Shown here piece by piece: positions 50,279 through 58,040 of a stretch of DNA of 64,000 nt. The stretch is from assembly GCA_900319835.1 (NCBI GenBank), contig ONPY01000008.1:4906-68905 (forward strand), written 5' to 3'. The stretch is from an uncultured Eubacteriales bacterium (lineage in GTDB: Bacteria > Bacillota_A > Clostridia > Oscillospirales > Oscillospiraceae). A program made the translations under genes and the position numbers. How positions within the stretch are numbered: position 1 is the stretch's first letter; every line of letters starts with the position of its first letter. The notes below the pieces were generated by a model that saw nothing but the letters and a program-made list of their open reading frames with translations, made no database searches and was not told where the DNA came from.

Positions 50279-52084
50279 TTGAAACAGATTATGACAATGG
50301 CAATTGCGCTGATTTTGGTCAGCATGCTCCTGCTCGGCGGGTACGCCCAGACGGCGAGTGCCGTGGAGAGCACGCCGGCACCTACAGCCACGGCAGAAGC
50401 GACTGCGGAAAGCGGGCGCTTTACCGACAGAGAACGTGAGCAGAGCTATGATGCAGCTGTCGCGGTGAGCATTACGCTGAAAGAGAACGCGACACACTCC
50501 GCTTCCACGGCGGTTTCCGTCAAGGGGAACACGGTAACGATTCAGGACGAGGGCGTCTATGTGATCAGCGGTACGCTGAGCGATGGCACTTTGATCGTGG
50601 ACGCCGAGAAGAGCGACAAGATCGAACTCGTTTTGGATAACGCGAATGTTACCAGCAAGAGCTTTGCAGCGCTCTATGTCAGGCAGGCGGACAAAGTCTT
50701 TGTCACGCTGGCGGACGGCTCCGCCAACACCCTGGCAAACGGCGGGAGCTTTGCGCAGATCGACGACAGCAATGTTGACGGCGCGATCTTTGCCAAAGAT
50801 GACCTCGTGCTGAAGGGCGGGGGAAGTCTCACGGTGAGCTCCCCCGCGGGCCACGGGATCGTGGCCAAGGATGAGCTGGTCATCACCGGCGGCAACTATG
50901 ACATCACGGCGGCAAAGCACGGCATTCAGTCCAAAGAGAGCGTCAACATCTGCGATGCGGAGCTGAACATTACGGCGGGGAAGGACGGCATTAAGGCCGA
51001 GGACTCCGACGCGGAGAATGTAGGCGACGTGTATGTCGAGAGCGGCAGCCTCACGCTCTCAGCGGTAAGTGACGGCATCAGTGCCGGAAACAGCGTAACC
51101 GTGTCCGGCGGAAGCATTCAGATCTCCTCGGGCAATTCCTCCGGGGAAGTCAAGGGGGTCAAGGCCGGCAGCCGCGTTGTGATTGAAGACGGAACGGTAA
51201 CGCTTGACGTGTCAGACGACGGCCTGCACTCCAACGGGGATCTCACCATCTCCGGCGGCAGCATCCTGATCTCCAGCGGGGACGACGCGCTGCACGCCGA
51301 CGGTGCCCTGACCATCTCGGGCGGAAGCCTGATAGTGGAGAAGAGCCACGAGGGCATCGAGGGCTTGACCATCGCCATCTCAGGCGGCGACGTTAGGATC
51401 AACGCCGATGATGACGCGCTCAACGCTGCAGGCGGAAACGACGCCAGTGGCAGCACAGGCCCCTGGAGCCGGAATGATTTTGCCGCGCAGGAAAATGTGG
51501 GCATCACCATCTCCGGCGGCAAGCTGACTGTCAACACCAAGGGCGACGGCCTGGACTCCAACGGCGGTATGCTGATCACCGGGGGCGAGGTCTATGTCTC
51601 CGGCCCGGTAAACGGCGGCAACGCCTCTCTGGATTACAACGGCAGCGGAGCTATCTCCGGGGGCGTTTTTGCGGCTGCCGGCAACGGACAGATGGCCATG
51701 AACTTTGACCGCAGCTCCACCCAGTGCTCCATGCTGCTCTCTGTCGGCTCACAGAAGGCCGGCACCGAGCTCAAGGTCACGGACGCAAAGGGCACGGCGC
51801 TCCTGTCCTGGAAGCCGGAAACGGACTTTCAGTGCGTGGTGATCAGCCTGCCTGACTTTAAGACAGGGGAGAGCTACACCGTCACAGCAGGGAGCTTCTC
51901 TGCAAGCGTGACGTTTGACTCGACACTCTACGGGGAAAGCTCAAGTATGGGCGGCTTCGGCGGTATGGGCGGCGGCTTCCAGAATGGAGGAGGGATACGC
52001 CCGGAAATGGGAGAGATGCCCCCTGAAAACGGAGAGATACGACCCGGCTTCTACGGCATGGGCGGAAAAGGCGGCCATAGATAA
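50279..52084 (+). CDS. Carbohydrate-binding-domain (Cthe_2159-like) surface protein
   Basis: A 601-residue exported protein. A signal peptide (IALILVSMLLLGGYAQTASA) is followed by a Thr/Glu linker and a long right-handed beta-helix of ~15 short repeats with the rhythm S-G-G-x-L/I-x-I (ISGGSILISSGDDALHADG, ITGGNYDITAAKHGIQS), as in DUF4353/Cthe_2159 proteins, and then a Gly/Met/Pro tail without a membrane helix. Paralogue of the fragment at 2-712. Chosen start: TTG 50279, preceded by GGCAGGTGA; ATG 50246 is the alternative. Confidence 0.75.
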   Translation: MKQIMTMAIALILVSMLLLGGYAQTASAVESTPAPTATAEATAESGRFTDREREQSYDAAVAVSITLKENATHSASTAVSVKGNTVTIQDEGVYVISGTLSDGTLIVDAEKSDKIELVLDNANVTSKSFAALYVRQADKVFVTLADGSANTLANGGSFAQIDDSNVDGAIFAKDDLVLKGGGSLTVSSPAGHGIVAKDELVITGGNYDITAAKHGIQSKESVNICDAELNITAGKDGIKAEDSDAENVGDVYVESGSLTLSAVSDGISAGNSVTVSGGSIQISSGNSSGEVKGVKAGSRVVIEDGTVTLDVSDDGLHSNGDLTISGGSILISSGDDALHADGALTISGGSLIVEKSHEGIEGLTIAISGGDVRINADDDALNAAGGNDASGSTGPWSRNDFAAQENVGITISGGKLTVNTKGDGLDSNGGMLITGGEVYVSGPVNGGNASLDYNGSGAISGGVFAAAGNGQMAMNFDRSSTQCSMLLSVGSQKAGTELKVTDAKGTALLSWKPETDFQCVVISLPDFKTGESYTVTAGSFSASVTFDSTLYGESSSMGGFGGMGGGFQNGGGIRPEMGEMPPENGEIRPGFYGMGGKGGHR

Positions 52085-52089
52085 AGAAA

Positions 52090-52124
52090 GACAGCCGGTA
52101 TCCAAAACGGATACCGGCTGTCTT
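52090..52124 (+). terminator. Terminator of the surface-protein gene
   Basis: AGACAGCCGGTATCC pairs with GGATACCGGCTGTCT around AAAAC. Confidence 0.85.
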
Positions 52125-52350
52125 GTGATACAGGATCTATCAGAGAGCGGTGGAGCGCCGCGCTTCCTCATGGGTGACGATCCGGCACATGGTGTTGACC
52201 CGGCGGATGGGTTCATATGTTTTAACAATAAAAGACAAGACCGAGAAAAACACCGGAACAATCCGATCTGTTTTTTCAACAAAGGTCAGATGGCGCGAAT
52301 CACCCGCAACCAGAGCTTCCCGATTCTTTTCGATTTCTTGAAAAAAATGA
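52125..52350. other. No gene assigned
   Basis: 226 bases between the terminator and the tRNA promoter. A minus-strand frame is open through the segment but has no start of its own; nothing else recognised. Confidence 0.4.
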
Positions 52351-52379
52351 TTGACAAATGGCGTCGCTTTTGCTATTAT
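52351..52379 (+). promoter_or_regulatory. Promoter of the tRNA pair
   Basis: TTGACA (52351-52356) and TATTAT (52374-52379) are 17 bases apart, ~57 bases before the tRNA-Thr. Confidence 0.8.
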
Positions 52380-52436
52380 TACAAAGCGCTCAGGGGTCAG
52401 GGAACTGATCCGAACACAGAGCGATGCCGGTAAGAC

Positions 52437-52512
52437 GCTGGTGTAGCTCAGTCGGTAGAGCAGCTGATTTGTAATCAGCAGGTCGGGGGTTCGAGTCCGT
52501 CCACCAGCTCCA
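52437..52512 (+). tRNA. tRNA-Thr (TGT)
   Basis: A 76-base cloverleaf with acceptor GCTGGTG/CACCAGC, D-arm GCTCAGTCGGTAGAGC, anticodon loop TTTGTAA (TGT), T-arm with GGTTCGAGTCC, and an encoded CCA end. Confidence 0.97.
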
Positions 52513-52533
52513 CCGGATAGCGCAATTGCATAT

Positions 52534-52618
52534 GGGGGAATTCCCGAGTGGCCAAAGGGGACAGACTGTAAATCTGCTGGCAATGCCTTCGGTGGTTCGA
52601 ATCCACCTTCCCCCACCA
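52534..52618 (+). tRNA. tRNA-Tyr (GTA)
   Basis: An 85-base class II tRNA with acceptor GGGGGAA/TTCCCCC, anticodon loop CTGTAAA (GTA), a long variable arm (GCTGGCAATGCCTTC), T-arm GGTTCGAATCC and encoded CCA. It borders the integrated element. Confidence 0.96.
52596..52618 (+). other. Candidate left attachment site
   Basis: The 3' end of tRNA-Tyr (T-arm and acceptor, ending CCCCCACCA) directly faces an integrase gene, the usual arrangement for a tyrosine-recombinase element. The matching right copy is not in the window. Confidence 0.5.
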
Positions 52619-52665
52619 GAAAGAAAATCGTTCGGATAACGGACGGTTTTCTTTTTATTTTTCCA
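52619..52665 (+). terminator. Terminator after the tRNAs
   Basis: GAAAAtCGttCG pairs with CGgaCGgTTTTC (two mismatches) followed by TTTTTATTTTT. Confidence 0.65.
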
Positions 52666-52791
52666 CTTTGTGCGCGGGTAAGTGATCAAATACAAGATCG
52701 GAGCCGCGAGCAAACAGGAACCAAAACAGGGCAATCAAGGGCAAAAATAAGCATAAGTTGTTGTCAATTTTGTTGTCAGGAACCGGGGCTT

Positions 52792-53889
52792 TCAGGTCCC
52801 GGTCTTTTTCTTTTCCGCGGCTGTCTGCAGCTTCGCCATGGAGCGGGCGAACTTCCCGATGTTCTTTCTCTCGTGGCTGCGGCGAAGGTCAGTGTAGATC
52901 TCCAGCGTGGTGGATACATTCGCGTGGCCGAGGATATGCTGGGCGGTATAGACATCTGTGCCGGCTTCATAGAGCAGAGTGGCTGTGCCGTGCCGCAGAT
53001 TGTGCGCGCCGAGGGTGGGCTTGCCCTCTTCATCCACCCAGCCGTGCAGCCTGCAGTAGTTTGCCCAGGCAGTCTCCCAGTTGCTGTCCGTCATGTATTC
53101 ACCCTTGCGCCCGTTGTAGGGGATGTAGGGGAAAAGCCAGGGACCGGGATGCAGGAGCATCCACCGCTTGAGCGGCTCCCGCAGCGGCTGGATGATCGGC
53201 ACGGTGCGGATGCCGGCTTCCGTCTTGGCCTTCGGGATGGTCAGCTCCCAGGTGATGAGATTGACGTCTTCCTTCTTGCGGTGCAGGGCCTCGGAACGCC
53301 GGACGCCGGTGCAGAGCAGAAAGAAGGGAATGAAGCCGAAGCTCATGTCGCTGCCGCCGAGGATGATGGAATTGATAACCTCATCGTCGGGGGCTGTCCG
53401 CTTGCCTTTCTTCAGGCCCTTCGGCAGCTTGACAGACAGAGCGGGATTATAGGGGATCTCCCGCTGACCGATGGCATAATCGAAGATCCCGTTCCAGATG
53501 GAGCGGCGGGAGTTCACCACCGTATGGCTGTAGCCTTTGGCCTTGGCGGCCAGGAGATCCTGGCTGACATCGAAGGCGGTTATATCCGCGATCGGGAGAT
53601 CACCGTACAGATCCACGATGGATGTCAGGTGCGGAGCGTAGTTTGCCCAGGTGCGATCTGAGACCGCGTCCCGGTGGATCGTCTCCCATTCATCGGCAAC
53701 TTCTTTCAGGGTGCGGCGCATGGGCGTTTCCTTCTCCTGGATCCGCTTGTAGAGGCGCTCGGGATCCCGGTCATAGATCGGGTGCCGCTTCCCCTTGGGC
53801 TGGAGATCACGGTCCAGCTCATGCCAGTATCCCATATAGCGCCCATCCGAACGGAGCGTAAACATGGCGGCGTAGTTAGGTTTTCTCAT
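52792..53889 (-). CDS. int: Tyrosine recombinase (integrase)
   Basis: A 365-residue integrase: an N-terminal AP2-like arm-binding region, a SAM-like core-binding domain (~70-160), and a catalytic domain with the Arg in CTGVRRSEAL, His-x-x-Arg in HNLRHGTATLL, HILGH, and the Tyr nucleophile in TLEIYTDL. It inserts and excises the element at the tRNA-Tyr end. ATG 53889 follows AAGGAG; longer in-frame starts exist but lack such a site. Confidence 0.95.
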   Translation of the reverse strand: MRKPNYAAMFTLRSDGRYMGYWHELDRDLQPKGKRHPIYDRDPERLYKRIQEKETPMRRTLKEVADEWETIHRDAVSDRTWANYAPHLTSIVDLYGDLPIADITAFDVSQDLLAAKAKGYSHTVVNSRRSIWNGIFDYAIGQREIPYNPALSVKLPKGLKKGKRTAPDDEVINSIILGGSDMSFGFIPFFLLCTGVRRSEALHRKKEDVNLITWELTIPKAKTEAGIRTVPIIQPLREPLKRWMLLHPGPWLFPYIPYNGRKGEYMTDSNWETAWANYCRLHGWVDEEGKPTLGAHNLRHGTATLLYEAGTDVYTAQHILGHANVSTTLEIYTDLRRSHERKNIGKFARSMAKLQTAAEKKKTGT

Positions 53890-53968
53890 AGATATCATCT
53901 CCTTCTTCGCTAGTATAGTTATAGGACGCTCCAATATCATGGAGCGTCCTAGACAAAGGTATTAAGAA

Positions 53969-54187
53969 TCAATCTGCGAGAGGCCCAGAGGAAAGGGTGG
54001 TTTCCAAAGCATCTTTCAATGCTGTGGCCATTTCGAGATTCATGACAAGCTCTGAAATAAGCTCTTCTTTATTCCCTTTGTTAACTCCATCCGCCCCGAT
54101 ATCTGGATGAATCTGACGGAAGGTCAAGATCAGCTCACTCTTGGTTGCATTGACAGAACAGCTGAAAGAATTGGAATAGTTAAGCAT
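53969..54187 (-). CDS. Small DUF3467-like protein
   Basis: A 72-residue protein (LNYSNSFSCSVNATKSELIL..., then MATALKDALETTL). The strand-turn-strand and C-terminal helix resemble DUF3467, a small beta protein found next to phage regulators; the match is weak. It follows the antitoxin-like gene on the same strand with ~10 bases between. Confidence 0.4.
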   Translation of the reverse strand: MLNYSNSFSCSVNATKSELILTFRQIHPDIGADGVNKGNKEELISELVMNLEMATALKDALETTLSSGPLAD

Positions 54188-54197
54188 GATAGAGTCC

Positions 54198-54608
54198 TCA
54201 CATTTCTTTGAAAGATTCAGTCTCGATTTCTTCATCTGAAAAAGTAGCAGGTGAAGATGCGGTGTGCCACCCGGGCGGAATAAAAGCGATTATGTTGCAG
54301 GTATTTGTTTTATAAGATTTAGGGGGAGTAGGAACAAACGGTGATTGCAGTTGAATGTCCAGCTTTGTAGCAATCGCAACGAGAGTAGAAAGAGTAAAGT
54401 TGGTCTCGCCACTTTCCCATTTAGATAGCGTGCTCTGAGACACGCCGAGAAGATGAGAAAAATCCTTTTGTGTCATACCCTTTTCAATGCGTTTCCCAGT
54501 AATCTCAGCTGCAATTAACCCTTGAAGAGCAGAAAGAGCAAGAGTATCAGGAACCATATTCTTTGAAACGGCAGAAAGAAGCTTCACAAGAGAATCAGAT
54601 GAATCCAT
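54198..54608 (-). CDS. XRE-type regulator / HigA-like antitoxin
   Basis: A 136-residue protein with a helix-turn-helix (GMTQKDFSHLLGVSQSTLSKWESGETNF, ~residues 45-72) and a C-terminal extension. It overlaps the upstream toxin-like gene by 14 bases; the toxin-first order is typical of HigBA modules. It should repress its own promoter and neutralise the toxin. Confidence 0.75.
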   Translation of the reverse strand: MDSSDSLVKLLSAVSKNMVPDTLALSALQGLIAAEITGKRIEKGMTQKDFSHLLGVSQSTLSKWESGETNFTLSTLVAIATKLDIQLQSPFVPTPPKSYKTNTCNIIAFIPPGWHTASSPATFSDEEIETESFKEM

Positions 54609-55002
54609 TTTTAAAGTCCTCCTTTGTCTGGCTTAAACGCAAAAGAGCGGGCGGGATGTGTGAAGAATAATCTGTTCTTCGTTTACCTTGCTTTTCTTCG
54701 AAGGCATGCAATAGGACCGGTTGATTGTTTGAAAGGAATGCAAACAAAACCCGAATGTTGAAGCCGGCTCCTGTTAAATGCATACTGAAAAGCCCTTGGC
54801 CAATGTTTTCAAATTCTTTGACACAAGTAACTTTGTAGCCCCATGTGTTCAAAAGCTTGAGCCTGGCGGTCAAGAGAGTAAAGATCCTTTCCTCAAACCC
54901 CTTCTCAGCGATAAGGTTTAGAAACTCTGGGAAGAACAAGTCGTGCATGAGAATGCCGCCGAGCAACATTTTGAGGTAGTCAAATACGTCTCGCTTGTTC
55001 AT
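54595..55002 (-). CDS. HigB/RelE-like toxin
   Basis: A 135-residue protein whose C-terminal two-thirds show the HigB/phage Gp49 pattern: ERIFTLLTARLKLLNTWG, a beta-rich LFSMHLTGAGFNIRVLFAF and LLHAFEEKQGKRRTD (K-K/R motif). Such toxins cut mRNA on the ribosome. Codon use is AT-richer than the host genes. Start uncertain: ATG 55002 or 54948. Confidence 0.7.
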   Translation of the reverse strand: MNKRDVFDYLKMLLGGILMHDLFFPEFLNLIAEKGFEERIFTLLTARLKLLNTWGYKVTCVKEFENIGQGLFSMHLTGAGFNIRVLFAFLSNNQPVLLHAFEEKQGKRRTDYSSHIPPALLRLSQTKEDFKNGFI

Positions 55003-55284
55003 AGTATAGCCTCTCTGACTTTAGAATATTCCTGATGATGAATAATTGCAACCCTTTTTTTCTTAATTTTTTTTCAAGAACTATCAAAGCAAATCAAAAA
55101 GAACCAGCATAGAGAGAAAAAATATTCATCATAATATGTTCGATGCGCTCCCGGTGTGCCAGCACCGGGGGCGGTTTTTGTTTTAGGGGTTACAGTGGGA
55201 ACGTGAAATAGAATAAAGTTAGAATTGATCACTATAACCTAAACGCTGAAAGAAAAGCCTGAATGTGGTTACTAATTTCTTGCA
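55003..55284. other. AT-rich intergenic region with a hairpin
   Basis: Long A/T runs around 55050-55080, then a terminator-like hairpin CCGGTG/CACCGG (55151-55168) followed by GGGCGGTTTTTG on the plus strand. No gene seen. Confidence 0.4.
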
Positions 55285-55734
55285 TCATAATATAGAAATC
55301 GAGTTTTTCTTTTTCACCGCGGATAACAAATGGAGCTCTGGATTGTAAAGAATATCGCCGAATGCAATAAAAAGTCTTATGTCAGGCTGAGTAGATGTAG
55401 TGCCGTAATTCCATTCGGCTCTAAGAAATCCAGGCTTTATGATATCTCGATAAAACTTTATACGCTTTTCAAGATAACCAGATGAATTAAAATAGAAACC
55501 AAAAGATTGGGATAATTTTTGATTAAGGTTTTCAACTAGATCTTGACGCTTCTTCCCTTTGAACTGAACGATATAGTAGAAAGTGAGAGTATAGAAAAAA
55601 GCAAGGAGTTCAAAATCGAATAAATAGCTTTCCCAATACAGCTGACCATAAGGTCGTATTAGATCAAGCATCTCAGTAAAGTGCGTATTAAACAACTCGC
55701 CTATATCAAACTGTGAGGATCGTTTCCAGAACAT
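55285..55734 (-). CDS. Hypothetical AT-rich protein
   Basis: A 149-residue protein rich in Phe/Tyr/Leu (FYTLTFYYIVQF) with no membrane signal. No family recognised. GC is far below that of the surrounding host DNA, as for other genes between 54 and 56.5 kb, suggesting recent acquisition by the element. It lies downstream of the repressor-like gene and may be co-transcribed. Confidence 0.5.
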   Translation of the reverse strand: MFWKRSSQFDIGELFNTHFTEMLDLIRPYGQLYWESYLFDFELLAFFYTLTFYYIVQFKGKKRQDLVENLNQKLSQSFGFYFNSSGYLEKRIKFYRDIIKPGFLRAEWNYGTTSTQPDIRLFIAFGDILYNPELHLLSAVKKKNSISIL

Positions 55735-55788
55735 ATTTGCACCTTCTCCATCCTTATTCTTCTATATTTGTTGAGAAGGGGAGATATA

Positions 55789-56187
55789 TTATCCTGCATT
55801 GGCGTTGCCGGTATCTTGCCGACAGCGCTCTGCTGAGCGGTGCAACATGGCGGCAGCCTCACCGCGAATTTCTTCAGTGGCGTCGCGGTAGTCCTCCAGC
55901 AACTGGGCCTCATCAGGAGAAAGGTTATCATCTGAAAAAGAAGCGTTATCGGCGATGAGCTGATCATCACTCATAGACCGAATTAAAGTATCAGTACTAA
56001 TTCCAAGAACAGCAGCGACTTTCTGAAAAATCGAATAAGTAGGAACAATCGGTAATCCAGTCTTTGGATTCTTGTTATTCTCCAACATACTTACATAACC
56101 TTTACTTATGCCTGCTTTTTCAGCAAAATAAGATTGCGGCATATTGTATTCCTCACGATATGCCTTAATCAATTCACCTAAATACAT
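55789..56187 (-). CDS. XRE-family repressor (CI-like)
   Basis: A 132-residue protein with an N-terminal helix-turn-helix (YNMPQSYFAEKAGISKGYVSMLENN) and an acidic C-terminal helical region. Divergent from a Cro-like gene and separated by AT-rich palindromes, it is the likely lysogeny/maintenance repressor. There is no LexA-like peptidase domain, so it is not expected to self-cleave. ATG 56187 has AGGTGG upstream. Confidence 0.75.
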   Translation of the reverse strand: MYLGELIKAYREEYNMPQSYFAEKAGISKGYVSMLENNKNPKTGLPIVPTYSIFQKVAAVLGISTDTLIRSMSDDQLIADNASFSDDNLSPDEAQLLEDYRDATEEIRGEAAAMLHRSAERCRQDTGNANAG

Positions 56188-56279
56188 ATAGCAACACCAC
56201 CTATTTGTTAAGATATATCTATTGTAAAGTATATTAAACAGAAAATCAAGATAATTGTTTAATAAATTAAAAATGGGTA

Positions 56280-56308
56280 TTGACATATAGCGATTAATAT
56301 ATTAAACT
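56280..56308 (+). promoter_or_regulatory. Cro-side promoter with palindromic operator
   Basis: TTGACA (56280-56285) and TAAACT (56303-56308) are 17 bases apart; TTAATATATTAA (56294-56305) lies across the spacer and -10. A related site (TTTAATAAATTAAA) is at 56258-56271. Confidence 0.65.
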
Positions 56309-56337
56309 TGAATCGAAAATACAAGGAGGTGAAAAAA

Positions 56338-56535
56338 GTGGGATACAATATCGCATATCTCCGGGAACAGAAACATATGACGCAGGAAGAGTTGTCAATC
56401 AGATCAAATGTATCGCGAGCTATAATATCAGGGCTTGAAAGTGGTCGTGTAAAACAAACGACAGTTAAAACCCTGAAAAAACTTGCTGACGCATTAGAGG
56501 TTGACATCTCTTATTTTTTTACCGAGATCGCTTAA
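56338..56535 (+). CDS. XRE-family regulator (Cro-like)
   Basis: A 65-residue one-domain protein: REQKHMTQEELSIRSNVSRAIISGLESG is the helix-turn-helix. GTG start at 56338 after AAGGAGG. Together with the divergent repressor it forms a genetic switch. An 18-bp palindrome covers its stop codon. Confidence 0.8.
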   Translation: MGYNIAYLREQKHMTQEELSIRSNVSRAIISGLESGRVKQTTVKTLKKLADALEVDISYFFTEIA

Positions 56536-56546
56536 TATATTAAGCG
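56529..56546. promoter_or_regulatory. Palindromic operator at the Cro-like stop codon
   Basis: CGCTTAATATATTAAGCG is a perfect 18-bp palindrome sharing the TTAATATATTAA core with the site at 56294-56305. Confidence 0.6.
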
Positions 56547-56576
56547 ACTTAGTTAGCAAACAAGGAGGTGAAGAGA

Positions 56577-56786
56577 ATGAGACAGTACTTACCTGGTGCG
56601 GTCTTGGGGGTCCTGATCGGCTGGAATCTGGACAGGTTTGTTGGCAGAGCGAAGATAAAGAATAGAGCCGCACCCGGCGCAACGGATGCGGCTCCAACAA
56701 AGGACGAGGTCGATTATCTACTGAAACGAGAGCAGGCAATGGAGCTTGTTCAGCGCCGCATGGAAGGACCGCCGCGGTCTGAATAA
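56577..56786 (+). CDS. Small membrane protein of the element
   Basis: A 69-residue protein with a weak N-terminal membrane helix (GAVLGVLIGWNL) and a charged C-terminus. Short genes like this follow cro in many Clostridia elements; role unknown. SD AAGGAGG lies upstream of ATG 56577. Confidence 0.5.
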   Translation: MRQYLPGAVLGVLIGWNLDRFVGRAKIKNRAAPGATDAAPTKDEVDYLLKREQAMELVQRRMEGPPRSE

Positions 56787-56947
56787 TCCTTGTCGATCTT
56801 CAAGCTTCGCAGAAGGAAATGTAACGTTCAAGCGCGGAACACAGGACAACCTCCTCCATTAAACCGAACTCCATGGTGTCACCCCCTTTCGCCCGCATGA
56901 TACCACGGAGCGGGAGGGGAGTGCAACAGGAAGGAGGTGAGCGGGGA

Positions 56948-57064
56948 ATGCATCACTATCTGACAAAGTACGAGGAAAACGGCAGCACCTATGTAGAAGC
57001 ATGGATCCAGATCAATGTGTTCGGGCGCTGCTTCTGTATTTGGCGTGTGAGAAAAAAGATATGA
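56948..57064 (+). CDS. 38-residue small protein
   Basis: A short ORF (MHHYLTKYEENGSTYVEAWI) with AAGGAGG 10 bases upstream. The Tyr/Trp-rich strand pattern (INVFGRCFCIWRV) looks like a small beta protein. Unknown function; too short to judge by family. Confidence 0.4.
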   Translation: MHHYLTKYEENGSTYVEAWIQINVFGRCFCIWRVRKKI

Positions 57065-57095
57065 GGCCCTATATATAGAGCCCCATACCTGCCTG

Positions 57096-57266
57096 TTATT
57101 TCTTCGGTGTCCAACGGCGGCCGGGCTCCTGCGTGGGAGGAAGCCGATCACCGCTATCAATGGACACATGCCGAGGATTGTGAACCTCGCCCCCACGAGG
57201 CCCAACCTCGACATAAGAACCGGAAGGTTTGTTATCCTCGCCAGGCTTATACAAAGGTTTAGACAT
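57096..57266 (-). CDS. YjzC-like small protein
   Basis: A 56-residue protein: YKPGEDNKPSGSYVEVGPRG, then DSGDRLPPTQEPGRRWTPK. This follows the plan of YjzC (YRPG...G-x-Y-x-E-x-G...GD-x-x-P...W-x-P-K), a small family of unknown role. Minus strand, opposite to its neighbours; GAAAGGAGG precedes the ATG. Confidence 0.65.
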   Translation of the reverse strand: MSKPLYKPGEDNKPSGSYVEVGPRGGEVHNPRHVSIDSGDRLPPTQEPGRRWTPKK

Positions 57267-57395
57267 GATTCTCACCTCCTTTCGACAGGAGTGTAGCACA
57301 AGGGTTCCGGGCCCGCAACTTCAAAACCGTAACGAAACACAAGATATTGATTCACTGTTTGTAAGAAAGTGACCAAGCCATGGAGGAATGAAAAC

Positions 57396-57596
57396 ATGGG
57401 AAGAGAAAAAGCCGGCTTCCGCGATACGATCGCGGCGCTGAACGAGATGTTCCCGGATCAGGGGATGCTCGGGAAAAGTGAGGTCGCGCGGTTCATGGGA
57501 GTGAACATCTCCACCGTGAGAAGGCGGGGGATCCAGTTCAACAAATCGACCGGCCGTGTGACAAAGGCAGATCTGGCGAGACAGATCTGTGTGTGA
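57396..57596 (+). CDS. Excisionase-like helix-turn-helix protein
   Basis: A 66-residue protein with LGKSEVARFMGVNISTVRRRGI, a MerR/Xis-like winged-helix start, followed by a short wing (FNKSTGRVTKADLAR). Small HTH proteins of this type act as excisionases or plasmid/phage regulators. Which is the case here is not known. Confidence 0.55.
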   Translation: MGREKAGFRDTIAALNEMFPDQGMLGKSEVARFMGVNISTVRRRGIQFNKSTGRVTKADLARQICV

Positions 57597-57608
57597 GGAG
57601 GCATTGAG

Positions 57609-58040
57609 ATGACCAGGACAGGCTGTATCTGCATGATCGCGGTCATGGCACTGGCGGCCTTCGGGATCCTGTTCGGGAGAGTGCAGGGGAAAGATTTCTC
57701 GACTCCGCTGCGCTCCGCTCGAAATGACAGAAGGGCAAACGCGGGGGCGGGGCTACCGACGGTGACCGGGGAGCCGGTGATCTTCCGGACCGGGGAGCTG
57801 CGCTTCGTCACCTGCAAGAGCTCCATGGATCTTGACGGGTTCATCGATGAGTGGGGACTCGATATGCAGACCAAAGAGGGCCGGGACGAGGTTAACGAGC
57901 TCAGCAAGAAGGAGCTGGCGTATCTTCTGGCGGAGCAGCTTCTGGGGAGCGGAGCCATCCGCTTTTCGATGGGAGGACATACCCGGTATGCAGAGCTGCG
58001 GGCGGTGCTGCCGGAGGAAAGAGCAGGCCATGGTACCTAA
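57609..58040 (+). CDS. Hypothetical exported or membrane protein with repeat-derived insert
   Basis: A 143-residue protein with an N-terminal membrane/signal helix. Codons ~29-40 come from a dispersed palindromic repeat at 57692-57729, translated in frame as DFSTPLRSARND. The rest (FVTCKSSMDLDGFIDEWGLDM, AYLLAEQLLGSGAIRFSMGGH) is a small soluble domain with no recognised family. Overlaps the next gene by 11 bases. Confidence 0.45.
   Translation: MTRTGCICMIAVMALAAFGILFGRVQGKDFSTPLRSARNDRRANAGAGLPTVTGEPVIFRTGELRFVTCKSSMDLDGFIDEWGLDMQTKEGRDEVNELSKKELAYLLAEQLLGSGAIRFSMGGHTRYAELRAVLPEERAGHGT
57692..57729 (+). repeat. Dispersed palindromic repeat, family 1, copy 1
   Basis: AGATTTCTC...CTGCGCTC...TCGAAATGACA; matches 60550-60585 apart from a few changes. 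Lies inside a gene. Confidence 0.6.

Noticed and set aside
52140..52616. Minus-strand ORF running through both tRNA genes
   Set aside because: Its only ATG lies in the tRNA-Tyr end; the tRNAs are certain. The open tail at 52140-52340 has no start of its own.
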